Counted from the first letter of the stretch, positions 1-13,155 are shown. The stretch is DNA of 23,554 bases from Amanita rubescens (GCA_015039365.1 WION01000704.1:1-23554), one strand, 5' to 3'. The notes: generated from the letters alone by a model not told the origin. Made by a program: numbers and translations.

Positions 1-1042
1 TCAGGCTTCCAACTTATCGGCAAGCCTTGATGTAAAAGCAACTATGGACAGAATAGGACTAGAGGTAAGTAATGCATCGAAACAAATAAGGTTCTAACTA
101 ATATCTGCATAGATGGACAAACTTTCACGGAGAACAGGTGTACGCGCATTTGCGGTTGTCGCGAAAGGCCACCTCAGTGACGCATCTGTTCCCTGGCTGG
201 CTTGCCTCCGGGGATGTTCTCGATTTCTTTCCGGCAGTCGTCAAGATGAGCTGCGACGATTTCCTATCAAAATTTGAATATTGGTCCATCATGCAAGATC
301 GTCGTATGTAGCGAAATGCTTTAAATAACGTATAGAAAAGGCTAACATTCATTTGAAAGGTCCACCCCCAGTTGATTCGCTCAAAGCTGCTAGGGCCGAT
401 TGCACGGCGTTCATCATGGAAGGCCTCTGTACGACATTATTTATTTATTTTACTATACCGATTACTGATCTCAGATCTACAGGTGCCATCACAGGTCAAA
501 CGTCCATCAAGATGAACTACATCAATTACGACACATCGATTATTGAAATGCACCACGTGAGACTCGTCGGATGGCCAGAAGACATCGCTTTTGGTAACCC
601 ATCAACAATACCTGATGTTGGTGCTGTTCGTAGGCTTCGTACAGTCCTGAAGGAAGGAAGCTGCAAGTGGATCAAGATGACAGAGAGGCAACAGCAGCAA
701 CACAACGAAATGTTGCAGGAAAAACGAAGGGCTGGTCAAGTTGTGGGCGTAAAGCGCAAGGAACAGTCGGACAAGGGAGGGATCCACAAAAGGTGGGGAG
801 TCAGCCGTAGACGCGAGGGGAATGAGCCGGAGTCGGAAAGACGAGAGGATGACGAAGATGAAGAGGATGATGCTGAGGAAGATGTCGTTCAAAGGCCCTG
901 GCCCCAGCGCTCAACTCACTCAAAGGCCAAATCTGCCGAGTCCAAGGTGCCTCCTGCTTTCAAGAGCAGAGAATTTGTGGATGACGACGAGTCTGCTGGC
1001 GATCGCGATGACGACGAGGATTACGACGAGGACAACAACTAA
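1..1042 (+). CDS. Basidiomycete hypothetical protein, acidic C-terminus, 5'-partial, apparent frameshift
   Basis: The gene enters from the left edge. I read exons <1-64, 113-303, 360-428 and 483-1042; the introns at 65-112 and 429-482 have clean GT-AG ends. The third intron is less certain (304-359, or a 32-nt version ending at 335). The protein resembles a family of unknown function that I recall as abundant in agaricomycetes: an N-terminal RTG...GH..D region, a conserved MNY..YD block followed by VRLVGWPEDIAF.NPS, then a Lys/Arg-rich stretch and a highly acidic tail (about 830-1036) with runs of Asp and Glu. No enzyme motif is visible. Within exon 2 the frame appears to shift by one base near the CCC at 191-193: family-like sequence runs in one frame up to there and in the next frame afterwards. 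An alternative 41-nt intron (137-177) would bypass the break but removes family-like residues. A pseudogene or a sequencing error is possible. Confidence 0.65.
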
Positions 1043-1633
1043 GTCCAGCACGCAACCGTTTTTGCCTTCCAGCCTTTTGAAATACGCGTAGTGAATTATA
1101 ATATACATGATTGGTTAATTACTATATTCAAAAAGAGTGTACAAGGCCGGGCACGACGTTGATGACGTTCGGCGGCGTCGCGCGCTGCGTGGGAAACGCG
1201 CCTTCCAAGACGGGCAGGTATCTCCCAAAAGTCCAAATTTAATGCAGGATTATAGACGGGTTAATGGAATGCGGGCTAATTAGAAAGGGCTTTATTGCTG
1301 GGCCCGCTAAATTACTCTAATTAGATGTCCTAAGAATAGAGTAGCTGGGGATAACCCGGGAAGTTGAGATTTTATTGCAGGATTAAGGGAAATTTATAGA
1401 AGGAGGCTGAGAGAGCTGCTAAGAGCCCTAATTAGACGGGACGGTGATGTGCACGTCCCAGCTAATAAGAGGGCTATTTTGGGCAGGACAGGTGGATGAA
1501 CTCGTGAACTAAGAGAGAATGTCTAAAGGCGGTCGGCCTAAAGCGGTAGGTCAATTGAAACCTATTGAAACTCAGTTAGGACCTATATGCGCTACACCTA
1601 TAGTTGGACAGCCGTTCCCTTCTTTATAGATTA

Positions 1634-1692
1634 CGCGAAGATTTAACGTCGGTGTCGAGAAAAAGCGACTTTCAGCCTCATTACTAGTGAGT
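1634..1692 (+). repeat. 59-bp diverged direct repeat, copy 1
   Basis: This copy starts with CGCGAAG, continues with a TTTAACG...GGTGTCG core, and ends with TTA.TAGTGAGT. A second copy of the same length lies at 1762-1820, offset by 128 bp. By eye the two agree at most positions at both ends, and the middle is poorly conserved. The sequences flanking the two copies are not similar, so this is not a simple 128-bp tandem unit. Confidence 0.6.
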
Positions 1693-1761
1693 CACAATCA
1701 TGTTAACCAAGCCACAAAAGGCTCGAACTGTGGGATCTCCAGGTGCTAAGTCGCCCAACGC

Positions 1762-1820
1762 CGCGAAGGTTTAACGCTGGTGTCGGGAAATCCGTTAAAA
1801 AAGCCATATTATTAGTGAGT
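1762..1820 (+). repeat. 59-bp diverged direct repeat, copy 2
   Basis: Partner of the repeat at 1634-1692, with the same CGCGAAG start and TTA.TAGTGAGT end. It finishes 76 bp before the MSH2 start codon, so it sits in the likely MSH2 promoter or 5' leader. Confidence 0.6.
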
Positions 1821-1855
1821 TGACTTCAAGTCTGCCCAGTTCTATTAAGCTTAAA

Positions 1856-2158
1856 ATGCGGGGGGCATCAGGTCCCTGGAAATACAACTTTCAACAATGT
1901 ACGGGAAAGAGAAGGACGCCGAACACTGGCGAGACTCGGTGGACCAAACTACAGACCCTGGCTTCATTTCATTCTTCTCGAAGCTACCCACAAAATCTCC
2001 TGAAACAGGAACACTTCGGCTATTCTTCCGAGAATCTTTTTATGCTGCCTACGGACCCGATGCGGAATACATTGCCCAACATGTATACCATACAAATTCA
2101 GTGCTCCGCTATCTGGGCCAAGGTGGAAGACTTGCTGGTCTTCCAAGTGTTTCCATGA
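1856..2158 (+). other. Out-of-frame upstream ORF overlapping the MSH2 start
   Basis: An ATG at 1856 lies 41 nt before the MSH2 ATG in a different frame. It opens a reading frame of 100 codons that runs past the MSH2 start and ends at 2158 inside MSH2 exon 1. If the transcript starts upstream of 1856, scanning ribosomes would meet this ATG first, which could lower MSH2 translation. Its peptide is a frame shadow of MSH2 and is not proposed as a functional protein. Confidence 0.35.
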
Positions 2159-5100
2159 AGGTGTCTGTAGCCCAAACATTTCTCCGCGAGGCGTTGACTA
2201 CGAAACAACTACGTGTTGAGATCTGGTCCCCAGAACCGGGACAGGGCAAAAAAAGCCCCAAGTTTAAATTGGATAAAGAGGTAAATCTTCTAAGCCTTTT
2301 GCGTTAATAGTGCTCATTTTCGCGAATAGGCGTCTCCGGGCAATCTTCAAGCAGTAGAAGACCTACTTTTCGTCGACTCCAACTTACTTTCGTCGCCCGT
2401 TGTGATGTCCATCAAACCGGCAACGACGATCAATTCTGGTTCCAAAGCAAAAGTGAAAACACTTGGAGTCGCTTTTGCCGATACCAGCGTTCGCGAATTG
2501 GGCATGACTGAATTCATTGATAACGACTTATTCTCAAATATAGAAGTAAGTTTGTATTAAGTGCGATGAACATTCGATGCTTGACTGGAGCAAAGTCCTT
2601 TGTCATCCAGCTTTCCGTGAAAGAAGCCATCATTCCAACGGGAACTATTTCTGGTGCGACGGAACGCGATGTAGACCTAAATAAGCTCCGGGCCGTATTA
2701 GAACGATGCGGTGTCGTAATAACTGAGCGGAAACCAAGTCTGCAAATTTGCCTATGCCGTTGACCTGGTCTAATGAATGATAGGTGAATTCAACGCCAAA
2801 AATGCAGCTGAGAACCTCTTGCGTCTCCTCAATCCAACTCATCTTCCATCCATGGCTGACCCATCTATTTCGATTCGTAAGATATTATCATGGTATTGTT
2901 AACATCACTGATGCAAAGTAGCACAACTGTCCTTGCCAAATGCGCCATCTGCTCTCACTGCATTAATCTCCTATTTATCTCTTTCTTCTGACCCTGCAAA
3001 TCATGAAACTTACAAACTGCGTACCCATGATCTCACGCAATACATGAGACTGGACGCCAGCGCACTAAAAGCCTTGAATCTCAACGAGTCGCATGGAAAG
3101 AGTGTGAGCCATGTTAGAATCAAATCGGGATAAAAGAATATCTCACATTTTTATGATAGGTGACTGCGGCTCGCAACACTACATTGCTCGGCCTTCTTAA
3201 TAAATGTAAGACGGCGCAGGGTACAAGGCTGCTGGCCACGTGGCTCCGACAACCATTAGTGAACCATCATGAGATACGTATGTTTTATTCTCATATGATT
3301 TTCAAAGGCATGACTCCTGACCCCTGCCAGAAAAGCGCCTTGACCTTGTGGAAACTTTTGTTATAGATGCAGATAGCCGTCACACCCTTCAGGTAATGTT
3401 GTTTTTTGCTGCCCTTTGCGCAACTGAAGTCTCTGTAGAACGATCATATGAAATTTATACCGGACTTACAAAGATTGATCAAGCGCTTCCGAAGATCCGT
3501 CTCGTCGCTCGAGGATGTTGTACGAGTTTATCAGGTTGTGCTTAAGGTTTCTTAGTTTTATGATTTCTGCTAAATTGGCGCTTCTGACCTGGAGTTCAAG
3601 TTACCCAACATGACTGAGACTCTGGAAAGCGTACAATGCAAGGAAGACTATGTGCAACTGTTGAAAGACGTATACATTCAACCCCTACACGTCAGAATTA
3701 CTTGTCTCCTGTAGTTACATTTATACTAACTCATCATAGGAATGCCGCAGCAACCTTGAAAAGTATAGCGATATGGTTGAGCAAACGTTGGATCTCAACG
3801 AACTAGACAATCACAAATATGTTATTAAACCTGATTACGACCCAAAACTCCGCGAACTGTCAAAAAAACTAACAGAGGTGATTATCATCCATATTTCAAA
3901 CATCGTTTGATTAAGAACCCGAAGGTACGAGATGAGCTTGACAAGGAGCATGTCGAGGTGGGTGATGACCTGGGCATGGAACTCGATAAGAAGCTCCATC
4001 TCGAGAACAATCAAGTCTACGGATATTGTTTGCGTCTGACAAAGAATGTGAGTTACTGACTACTGCATTTCTCCAATCAAGTTAAGAACTGACCCGTCCA
4101 TAGGATGCAAAGGGTATCTCAAAGAAATACATCGAGCTCGGAACTAATAAAAGCGGCGTATTTTTCACGACGAAAAATTTGAAAAGCCTATCTGAACGAT
4201 TCAGAGAGCTATCCCAGTCCTACATTCAAACGCAGGCTGGCCTCGTGAGAGAAGTTGTTAACATAGCTGGTACGTCCTTGACTCCATTCCGAACATTACT
4301 ATTTATTCCAAATAGCAACGTATACTCCCGTACTCGAATCTCTCGACTGCGTTATTGCTCATCTGGACGTTATTCTCAGGTGTTCTACTTCTTTACATGC
4401 ATTAAGACACCGTTCTTACTTTCATTAGTTTTGCCTACGTCTCCGCCAGCGCCCCCGAACCATACATCAGGCCTCGACTTGTTAACTCAGGTTTCTGTAT
4501 TTTAATCATCAGCCTACCTAATCTAACTTATTCTTAAGGCTATGGTGACCTGATTCTGAGAGATGCAAGGCATCCATGTCTGGAAGTCCAGGAAGAAATC
4601 CATTTTATACCTAATGATGTCGAAATGATAAAAGGTAATCAATACCATCTCAATAGTTTCTACTTCTCCGACGCATTTGTTAGGGAAGAGTGAATTTCAA
4701 ATCATTAGTATGTTACATATTGAGTGTCGTTAAACAAACTTGTAACATCGCTCCAGCAGGACCAAACATGGGAGGGAAATCAACGTACATACGGCAAGTA
4801 CGTAGACCCGTACTTGAGATTCGCCAACTCACTAATCTTGACAGGTGGGCGTTATTGCACTAATGAGTCAAATAGGCTGCTTTGTGCCGTGCACAGAGGC
4901 ACAACTACCTATTTTCGATTCAATATTGTGTCGAGTGGGTGCCGGGGACAGTCAACTTAAAGGTGTATCAACGTTCATGGCGGAGATGCTAGAGACTGCG
5001 ACAATTTTGAGGGTCCGTCTTGCTATATCTCCCTCAGATGTTACTAATTATTTCTTAGTCGGCCACTCAAAACTCTTTGATCATAATAGATGAACTCGGA

Positions 5101-5848
5101 AGAGGTATGAAGCTTGCTTTTTACAGTGCATTGTATGCCTATATCACGTAGGGACATCCACTTATGATGGCTTTGGTCTGGCATGGGCTATCTCCGAGTG
5201 AGCATATTTGTATTAACATTATTTTGACCAACCCCAATCTCCAGGCACATAGCAACACAGATACATGCTTTTTGTCTGTTTGCTACCCATTTCCACGAGT
5301 TGACGGCTCTTGATCAACAACTCCCTCATGTACAAAACTTTCATGTAGTTGCCCACGTCACAAAGGTCTCTGACGGTTTGCATAACCGAGACATAACATT
5401 ATTGTACAAAGTCGAGCCCGGTTTGTGCTTATAATAATGCACGAGTTGCACGTATCTGACTCTCTGACAGGAATTTGCGACCAGAGCTTCGGAATCCATG
5501 TAGCAGAGTTAGCTAATTTCCCGGACAACGTAATCAAGGTATTGCAAAGTCGTTGCATTATGTCTGTGGCTCAACCGAGTTCAGCTCGCAAAATCCAAAG
5601 CGGATGAATTCGAAGATACAGGTAAACAGAATGTAGCAACCGCTTCAGATGCAGATCAAGGAATTCATATTATGGAAAACATTATGAGAAATTGGTCGCA
5701 ATACCGCCACGATTCTGAGGATGAAGCTTCGATGGAAGATCAAAGTGATGTAGAACGACAACTTAATGACTTGCGAAGAGTCATAGAAAGTTTTAAGCCT
5801 CAATTGGACCACAATCAATGGCTACAATCAGTGATAGCATCGCTATAG
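1897..5848 (+). CDS. MSH2: DNA mismatch repair protein MSH2
   Basis: MutS-family ATPase, the shared subunit of MutS-alpha (with MSH6) and MutS-beta (with MSH3), acting in nuclear mismatch recognition. Exons: 1897-2280, 2330-2545, 2596-2737, 2784-2876, 2922-3103, 3160-3277, 3331-3392, 3439-3546, 3601-3690, 3740-3877, 3925-4047, 4104-4269, 4316-4379, 4429-4490, 4539-4634, 4684-4707, 4757-4797, 4845-5012, 5059-5104, 5152-5197, 5245-5420, 5471-5538, 5585-5848. Together they give 958 aa in one unbroken frame, a normal length for MSH2. The N-terminal mismatch-binding domain starts with [10 protein letters not shown]. The Walker A motif [10 protein letters not shown] spans about 690-699, followed by [20 protein letters not shown]. 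Walker [14 protein letters not shown] spans about 766-778, then [11 protein letters not shown]. The C-terminus is the helical dimerisation region. The start is the first ATG in frame with the domain. All 22 introns are 45-56 nt and GT-AG. The gene is convergent with TRM4. Confidence 0.97.
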
Positions 5849-5979
5849 GTGTATGCCCCAATACATAGAAATGCCTTCAATCCAATATTAGATGTACATC
5901 GTGTTTCGAGTCATTGATATTTTTGGTGATATCCGTTCCGAACAAGCGCAAGCTAAGCGCGCTAGTGGATTTAACTGTG
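5849..5979. other. Short convergent intergenic region, MSH2/TRM4 3' ends
   Basis: Only 131 bp separate the two stop codons, so the 3' UTRs of MSH2 and TRM4 very probably overlap. No gene or clear terminator motif is visible. Confidence 0.6.
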
Positions 5980-8722
<2,743 letters not shown>

Positions 8723-8867
8723 AACGATGCGTCACTTGAGCGAAATAGATCGCAGAAGAAAGTCGCAAAGTTTCACACTTCACGGCATTTGGCATTGTTT
8801 AGGCATTATACAAATATACACAGAACGCATAGATAGCAGGACTACGATGTACGATTCATTGCAGTTA

Positions 8868-10977
8868 TCACGTTCTCAGTTTCATATGCACAGATTTTGC
8901 CCTTGTGAGCTGGTCGTAACCTAACCTCATGGTTGGAGATGCTTTTTTTCCTGAAATTGATACCACATACCGTACTTGCTTAAGCTTATCCCTCTTCCAC
9001 TGTGCTTCACCCCCGTCCATGCAAGAGCAGGATCTAGGTAATCACATCTACATTCGTGCCCACGTGTGAACTAGATGTTATACGAAGTAAACAAAGGACA
9101 AACCTGTTAAGAAACACCGTTCCAGTCTCAAGCGCATCAGCTATCTTCAGGAACGCGTCCTCAGATCCATTGACCGTCACATTCGTCCAGATAGAAGCCG
9201 TCAGACCATACGGAGAGTCATTCATGAACTCAACAGCTTCATCGTCTGATGAAACCTGCAGGGAGTATTAGTGCCGGGAAAGAAAGGAAACATCACCCTA
9301 CTTTCTGTATTCCAATTATAGGTCCAAATGTTTCGCTAACCATAACGTCCATGTCTTAGCAAATATATGTTAGCTCAGGTACGCGAGCTCCAACTAGCTA
9401 GGCGAAGAAGCGTACCATGATTCACGTTAACTAAGACCTGAGGAGCGACGTAAGCAGTACCGCTATTGTTTGATGCGAGAAGTACTAAGTAAATTACATA
9501 TATATATATATACAAATGATACTTACGGTTGCGCAACAGGAAACAAATCTTCTGGAATCAATGGCGTGGCACCAGCTGCAACTACATATTTTATAAGTAG
9601 CATTCTGGGTATGGAAGAAGGCATCGAACCAGCATCGGCAATCTGTTTTCTGATCTTGACAGCGCTTGCTAGACTGACAACTGGGCCAAGATTGGTCTCA
9701 GGTGAGGTGGGATCGCCCAGCCTAAATTTCTGTGCACAAAGTTACGGTAGGCCATCATGTCAAATGTAAATAGACAATTGTCACCTTCACTGCATCAACA
9801 TATTTCGAAACAAACGTGTCAAAGAGACTTTCGTGTACGTAAATGCGCTTCTGAAATTTAGTATCCGATATTCAGGTATGGACACGACTCACTTCGACAG
9901 CGCAACAGCTTTGACCCGAATTATAAAAAGCACCTGCGTATTGTCGGTTAGTAGTCTAATGGTCAAAACACATGAACATACCGTCGACAAGTTCCGCCAC
10001 CGCGTAATCCAGATCCGCGTCTGGTCTCACATAGGCCGGATCCTTGCCGCCCAACTGGCGCAGACCGGTTGTTTAAAATGGACGAAATATTAAGTTGAAT
10101 GTAATCTAACCTCGAGTCCGACGCCCGGGAAATTAGCATTGTTTGCCGCTGCCTTTGCGACGGCTTGTCCTACGGGAACGCTGCCGGTGAAGGAAACGAA
10201 GTTGACACCAGGATGTTGTACCACATAAGATGTCAACTCGGGAGACATGTGGATAACTTGAATGATGTCGGGGGGAACACCAGCATTTTCCAATGCCAGA
10301 GCAAAGCGTTCAGCGGTGAGGGGAGTTTGAGGAGATGGCTTCAATAGCACTGCATTCCCTGATATAATTGCTGGAAGGACGGAATTAACGGTAGTCAAGT
10401 ATGGGTAGCTAGCATTCAAGTTACATGGTCACCGTGGGCGAAGGAAGACTGGACTCGGACGCACTTCCATGGTGTAATTACCAGAACGACGCCCAAAGGT
10501 ACTCGCTTGATGAACCGGCGGAAACCTGGCTTATCTGAGTCCTCTAAGGATATATCGGCAAGACAAGATGGTGCGATAGATAGCAGATAATCTGCGCGTT
10601 CCAGAAGGCCTCTAATTTCGCCTGGATTCTGTGACTTGGGTCTTGTAGGGCATGCTCAGACAGCCTCCAACTCGAGCGAAGATAAGGCGACTTACCTGCC
10701 CATTTCCAATGTAAGTTCTCCTGGTATTTCCTGGCTCATATTCTTTATTTCTTCCTGTCGTGTGTTTAGCTGGAGTCTATGTCGAATAATTCTGGGCGAT
10801 ACGTACCATAAACTTACGGCCCATTACGATACGGTCACTGAGCGGAACGTTAGCCCATGATTTTTGAGCGGAAGATGCATTCTGAATAAATCCGTCTATC
10901 TGATCTCGTGAAGGGTATGTCCTGGTTACGAGAGGCTGCTGGTTATGAGGACTGAGTGTAGTCTGTGTGGTGGCCAT
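8868..10977 (-). CDS. NAD(P)+-dependent aldehyde dehydrogenase
   Basis: Oxidises an aldehyde to the acid; the substrate cannot be read from the sequence. Exons in transcript order: 10977-10807, 10754-10696, 10641-10465, 10408-10111, 10054-9982, 9933-9893, 9850-9785, 9729-9630, 9575-9527, 9462-9416, 9354-9302, 9255-9104, 9047-8971, 8920-8868. The sum is 471 aa in one frame, normal for the superfamily. Motifs: VITPWNYP (cofactor and substrate region), FVSFTGSVPVGQ (Rossmann loop), ELGGKDP with general base Glu235, FYNSGQSCCAVE with the catalytic Cys at about 269, and ETFGP. Near the end LDPALAWTGVKHSGRG is followed by a short last exon ending in KSVHMKLRT. The start is the only in-frame ATG before PSRDQIDGFIQ. 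No signal peptide is evident, so it is probably cytosolic. The intron at 9463-9526 carries a TA microsatellite. It shares a 90-bp upstream region with PUP1. Confidence 0.95.
9496..9512. repeat. (TA)n microsatellite in an aldehyde dehydrogenase intron
   Basis: An alternating AT tract lies within the intron at 9463-9526, which at 64 nt is one of the longest introns of this gene. The extra length is largely the tract. Confidence 0.7.
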
Positions 10978-11067
10978 GGTTTGATCTTATCTTTGCGATG
11001 ATGATCACGTGGTGACGCGTATACGCTCTCTCTTGGCAGTTGCAACTTGCAAGCGCATCTTCCGTCC
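10978..11067. promoter_or_regulatory. 90-bp bidirectional upstream region between aldehyde dehydrogenase and PUP1
   Basis: The start codons at 10977 (-) and 11068 (+) face away from each other with only 90 bp between, so this segment and the two first exons must hold both promoters. It contains one palindromic CACGTG (11006-11011), a core E-box recognised by bHLH factors in other fungi, followed by GTGACGCG. A GATAAG-type word lies next to the dehydrogenase start. The palindrome is seen directly; its role is inferred. Confidence 0.5.
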
Positions 11068-12104
11068 ATGTCACCAACGGCAACTTCATCGGTGCATTTA
11101 GCCTCCGGCTTCAATCTCTCCAATCAGAGACGGTAAGAATACTCAGTTTTAAAAACGCCAAGTAGCGCTAAATATAATTCCAGCAACCACTTCCTCGCTG
11201 AACGCGGAATTCCCGTGCCGAAAGCAACTAGTACAGGTACTACAATCGTCGGATGCCTCTTCAAGGACGGGATCGTACTAGGCGCCGACACTAGAGCAAC
11301 GGAGGGTGACATTGTTGCCGACAAGAACTGTGAAAAGGTAAAGCCAGGTGACGCGTAACCGGTCGCACGATAACGGATACTCTTGGTAGATTCACTACAT
11401 CACAGAAAATATTCGATGTTGTGGAGCGGGTACGGCGGCAGATACAGAATTCACGACCGCCTTGATATCATCCAACATGGAACTCCACTCACTATCAACT
11501 GGGAGAAAGCCCCGCGTTGTGACCGCTATGACGATGCTCAAACAGATGCTGTTCAGGTAACCACAAACAAGTCGCATCACTTACATGATGCTAATGATCG
11601 TCATGAAGGCACCAAGGACACATTGGCGCCGCTCTTGTTCTGGGCGGGGTAGATCCTACGGGTCCACAACTTTTCACTATTCATCCTCATGGTTCAACAG
11701 ACAAGCTCCCCTACGTAACAATGGGCTCTGGTAGCTTAGCTGCGATGGCCGTCTTTGAGAGCAGTTGGAAGCCCAACATGAATGTCCGTGTTCGTTGGTT
11801 GTCTGATGCGAACTTTATCTGAGATTTTCCACAGCGAGAGGAGGCCTTGAACCTTGTCAAAGATGCTATTTTTGCCGGTATATTCAATGACCTTGGGTCG
11901 GGGTCTAACGTGGATGCTTGCATCATAACTGCTACTGGGACGGAGATGCTGCGCAATGTGGAAATGCCTAATCAGAGACCGAACAAGGAAAATAAATATG
12001 TTTTCAGGCGCGGTACGACGGCATGGAAGAAGGAAGAAGTTAGGAGCCTTATAGTAAATGAAGAGATTACGACAGTAGGGGGGGACGAAATGGACACTAC
12101 ATGA
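11068..12104 (+). CDS. PUP1: 20S proteasome subunit beta-2 (trypsin-like), Pup1/PSMB7
   Basis: Catalytic beta subunit of the 20S core that cleaves after basic residues. Exons: 11068-11132, 11184-11337, 11390-11556, 11609-11783, 11835-12104, giving 276 aa in one frame. A 40-residue propeptide ends in KATSTG, and autoprocessing would expose Thr41 of [11 protein letters not shown] as the N-terminal nucleophile. The partner residues are present at mature positions Asp17 (GADTRATEG) and Lys33 (NCEK). Further landmarks are [42 protein letters not shown] and [12 protein letters not shown]. The C-terminal tail ([12 protein letters not shown] onward) is the long arm that in this subunit wraps its beta-3 neighbour. 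The start is the first ATG and gives a family-like propeptide. The stop TGA overlaps an ATG of the following reading frame. Confidence 0.97.
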
Positions 12105-12142
12105 TAAAATGTATTTGTATCGATTGTAATCTGCACTCTTTC

Positions 12143-13030
12143 ATGACAGATTCTTTCGACAATTTGCCTCAAACAACGCAAAGGCGAATCGATAAAGCTT
12201 TCGATGCGATAGCTTCGTCAGCGTCCCCCGAACCTCGCAACGGGGTACCAGTTTACCAAGAAGACACAGCTGGAGGTTTCCTTCTAGATGCTGAACCAGG
12301 ACCTGGCCTATCTAATTTTAGTCATATTCCCTTCTCCCTAGTCCCCGATGCACTCTGCCGTCTCAATCTTCCTACAGATGACGACCAAATTCTGTCTGTT
12401 TTCCGCAATGCTGCTTCTGGCTGGAGGTCAGCTACGAACACCATTGATGAAAGTCACGTTTCCACCGATGGTTTGGTCTCTCGGGATGATTGGCGGTCGG
12501 TATGTGCAGTGCTCCTCGAGCATGCGGATGATCAAGCGGAAGGAAGAAGCAGCGACGGTTCAGTTTATGAGAACTTTGACCTTGACGGATCCGAGGGCAG
12601 TGATTACGTGTCCAACGGTGGGGAGTCCGATGACGATTACCAAGAAGAAGGCCCAACCACTCGATCTCGTGGTCCACGTACTCGCCGCACAGGTTCCGGG
12701 TTGGGCGCCCGCGAGGAGTATACATTGACCAAGCAACAACAGGAGGCATGCCTTGAAGCCTATTCTCTGTTCTTCCCATCAATCCCTTTGACCGATCTGC
12801 CAAACAAAAATATTATGATCAAGGATATCCAACGAGTTGCTAAGCTTCTTGGCGAAAAATTAACCGCAGAGGATGTCAGTGACGCTGCTTGTCTAGTGTC
12901 TACTACGCAATTGACCACTTCTTTTAAATAACAGGTAATAGCAATGCTCGAAGCCTTTTCTTCATCGCCCGACAAATCAGTCAGTTTAGCAGATTTCAGT
13001 CGCATGATGGTAGCAGCGAAGCTCGTCTGA
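12143..13030 (+). CDS. EF-hand-like acidic protein of unknown function
   Basis: Exons 12143-12874 and 12935-13030 give 275 aa; the intron is GT-AG and 60 nt. I do not recognise a named family. The N-terminal half (1-125) has a helical start (TTQRRIDKAFDAIA) and a segment, PTDDDQILSVFRNAASGW then LVSRDDWRSVCAVLL, that resembles an EF-hand pair. A strongly acidic Ser/Asp/Glu region follows (about 133-170), then a short basic patch (RSRGPRTRR, 174-182). The C-terminal 80 residues (TKQQQEACLEAYSLFF to MMVAAKLV) look like a second calmodulin-type helix-loop-helix pair with degenerate loops; SSPDKSVSLAD lacks most calcium ligands. The frame is also open from an ATG at 12101 that overlaps the PUP1 stop. 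I chose 12143 because it gives a more typical N-terminus. A candidate AATAAA lies at 13114-13119. Confidence 0.8.
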
Positions 13031-13155
13031 ATCAAAAGTCGACATGACTACATATGTACCCCAGAGGCCTCCTGTCCTATCGCGGTTTACATACGCTATG
13101 AGAAAAGGAGCGAAATAAAAAGAGGCCGAGCCCGGTCTTTATAGATTGAAGTGTA

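Larger units (their letters stand above)
1043..1896. other. Gene-free, repeat-like intergenic region upstream of MSH2
   Basis: About 850 bp between the left-edge gene and MSH2. I see no plausible coding exon on either strand. Around 1236-1480 short words recur: CTAATTAGA-like motifs near 1276, 1315 and 1429, and TGCAGGATTA near 1243 and 1376. This suggests remains of a degenerate repeat. A GC-rich patch lies at about 1150-1200. The right part holds two diverged copies of a 59-bp sequence, annotated separately. The MSH2 promoter must lie in the last part of this region, but I recognise no defined element. Confidence 0.6.

Noticed and set aside
5615..5655. A possible 33-nt intron in the last MSH2 exon
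   Set aside because: The frame stays open through it, and 33 nt is shorter than any well-supported intron here.
10978..11067. A yeast-type proteasome control element (GGTGGCAAA) upstream of PUP1
   Set aside because: Neither the word nor its reverse complement is present.
12432..12803. Long antisense ORF (123 codons) and an alternative plus-frame ORF (12348-12728) within the EF-hand-like gene
   Set aside because: Frame shadows of a single long, well-supported exon.
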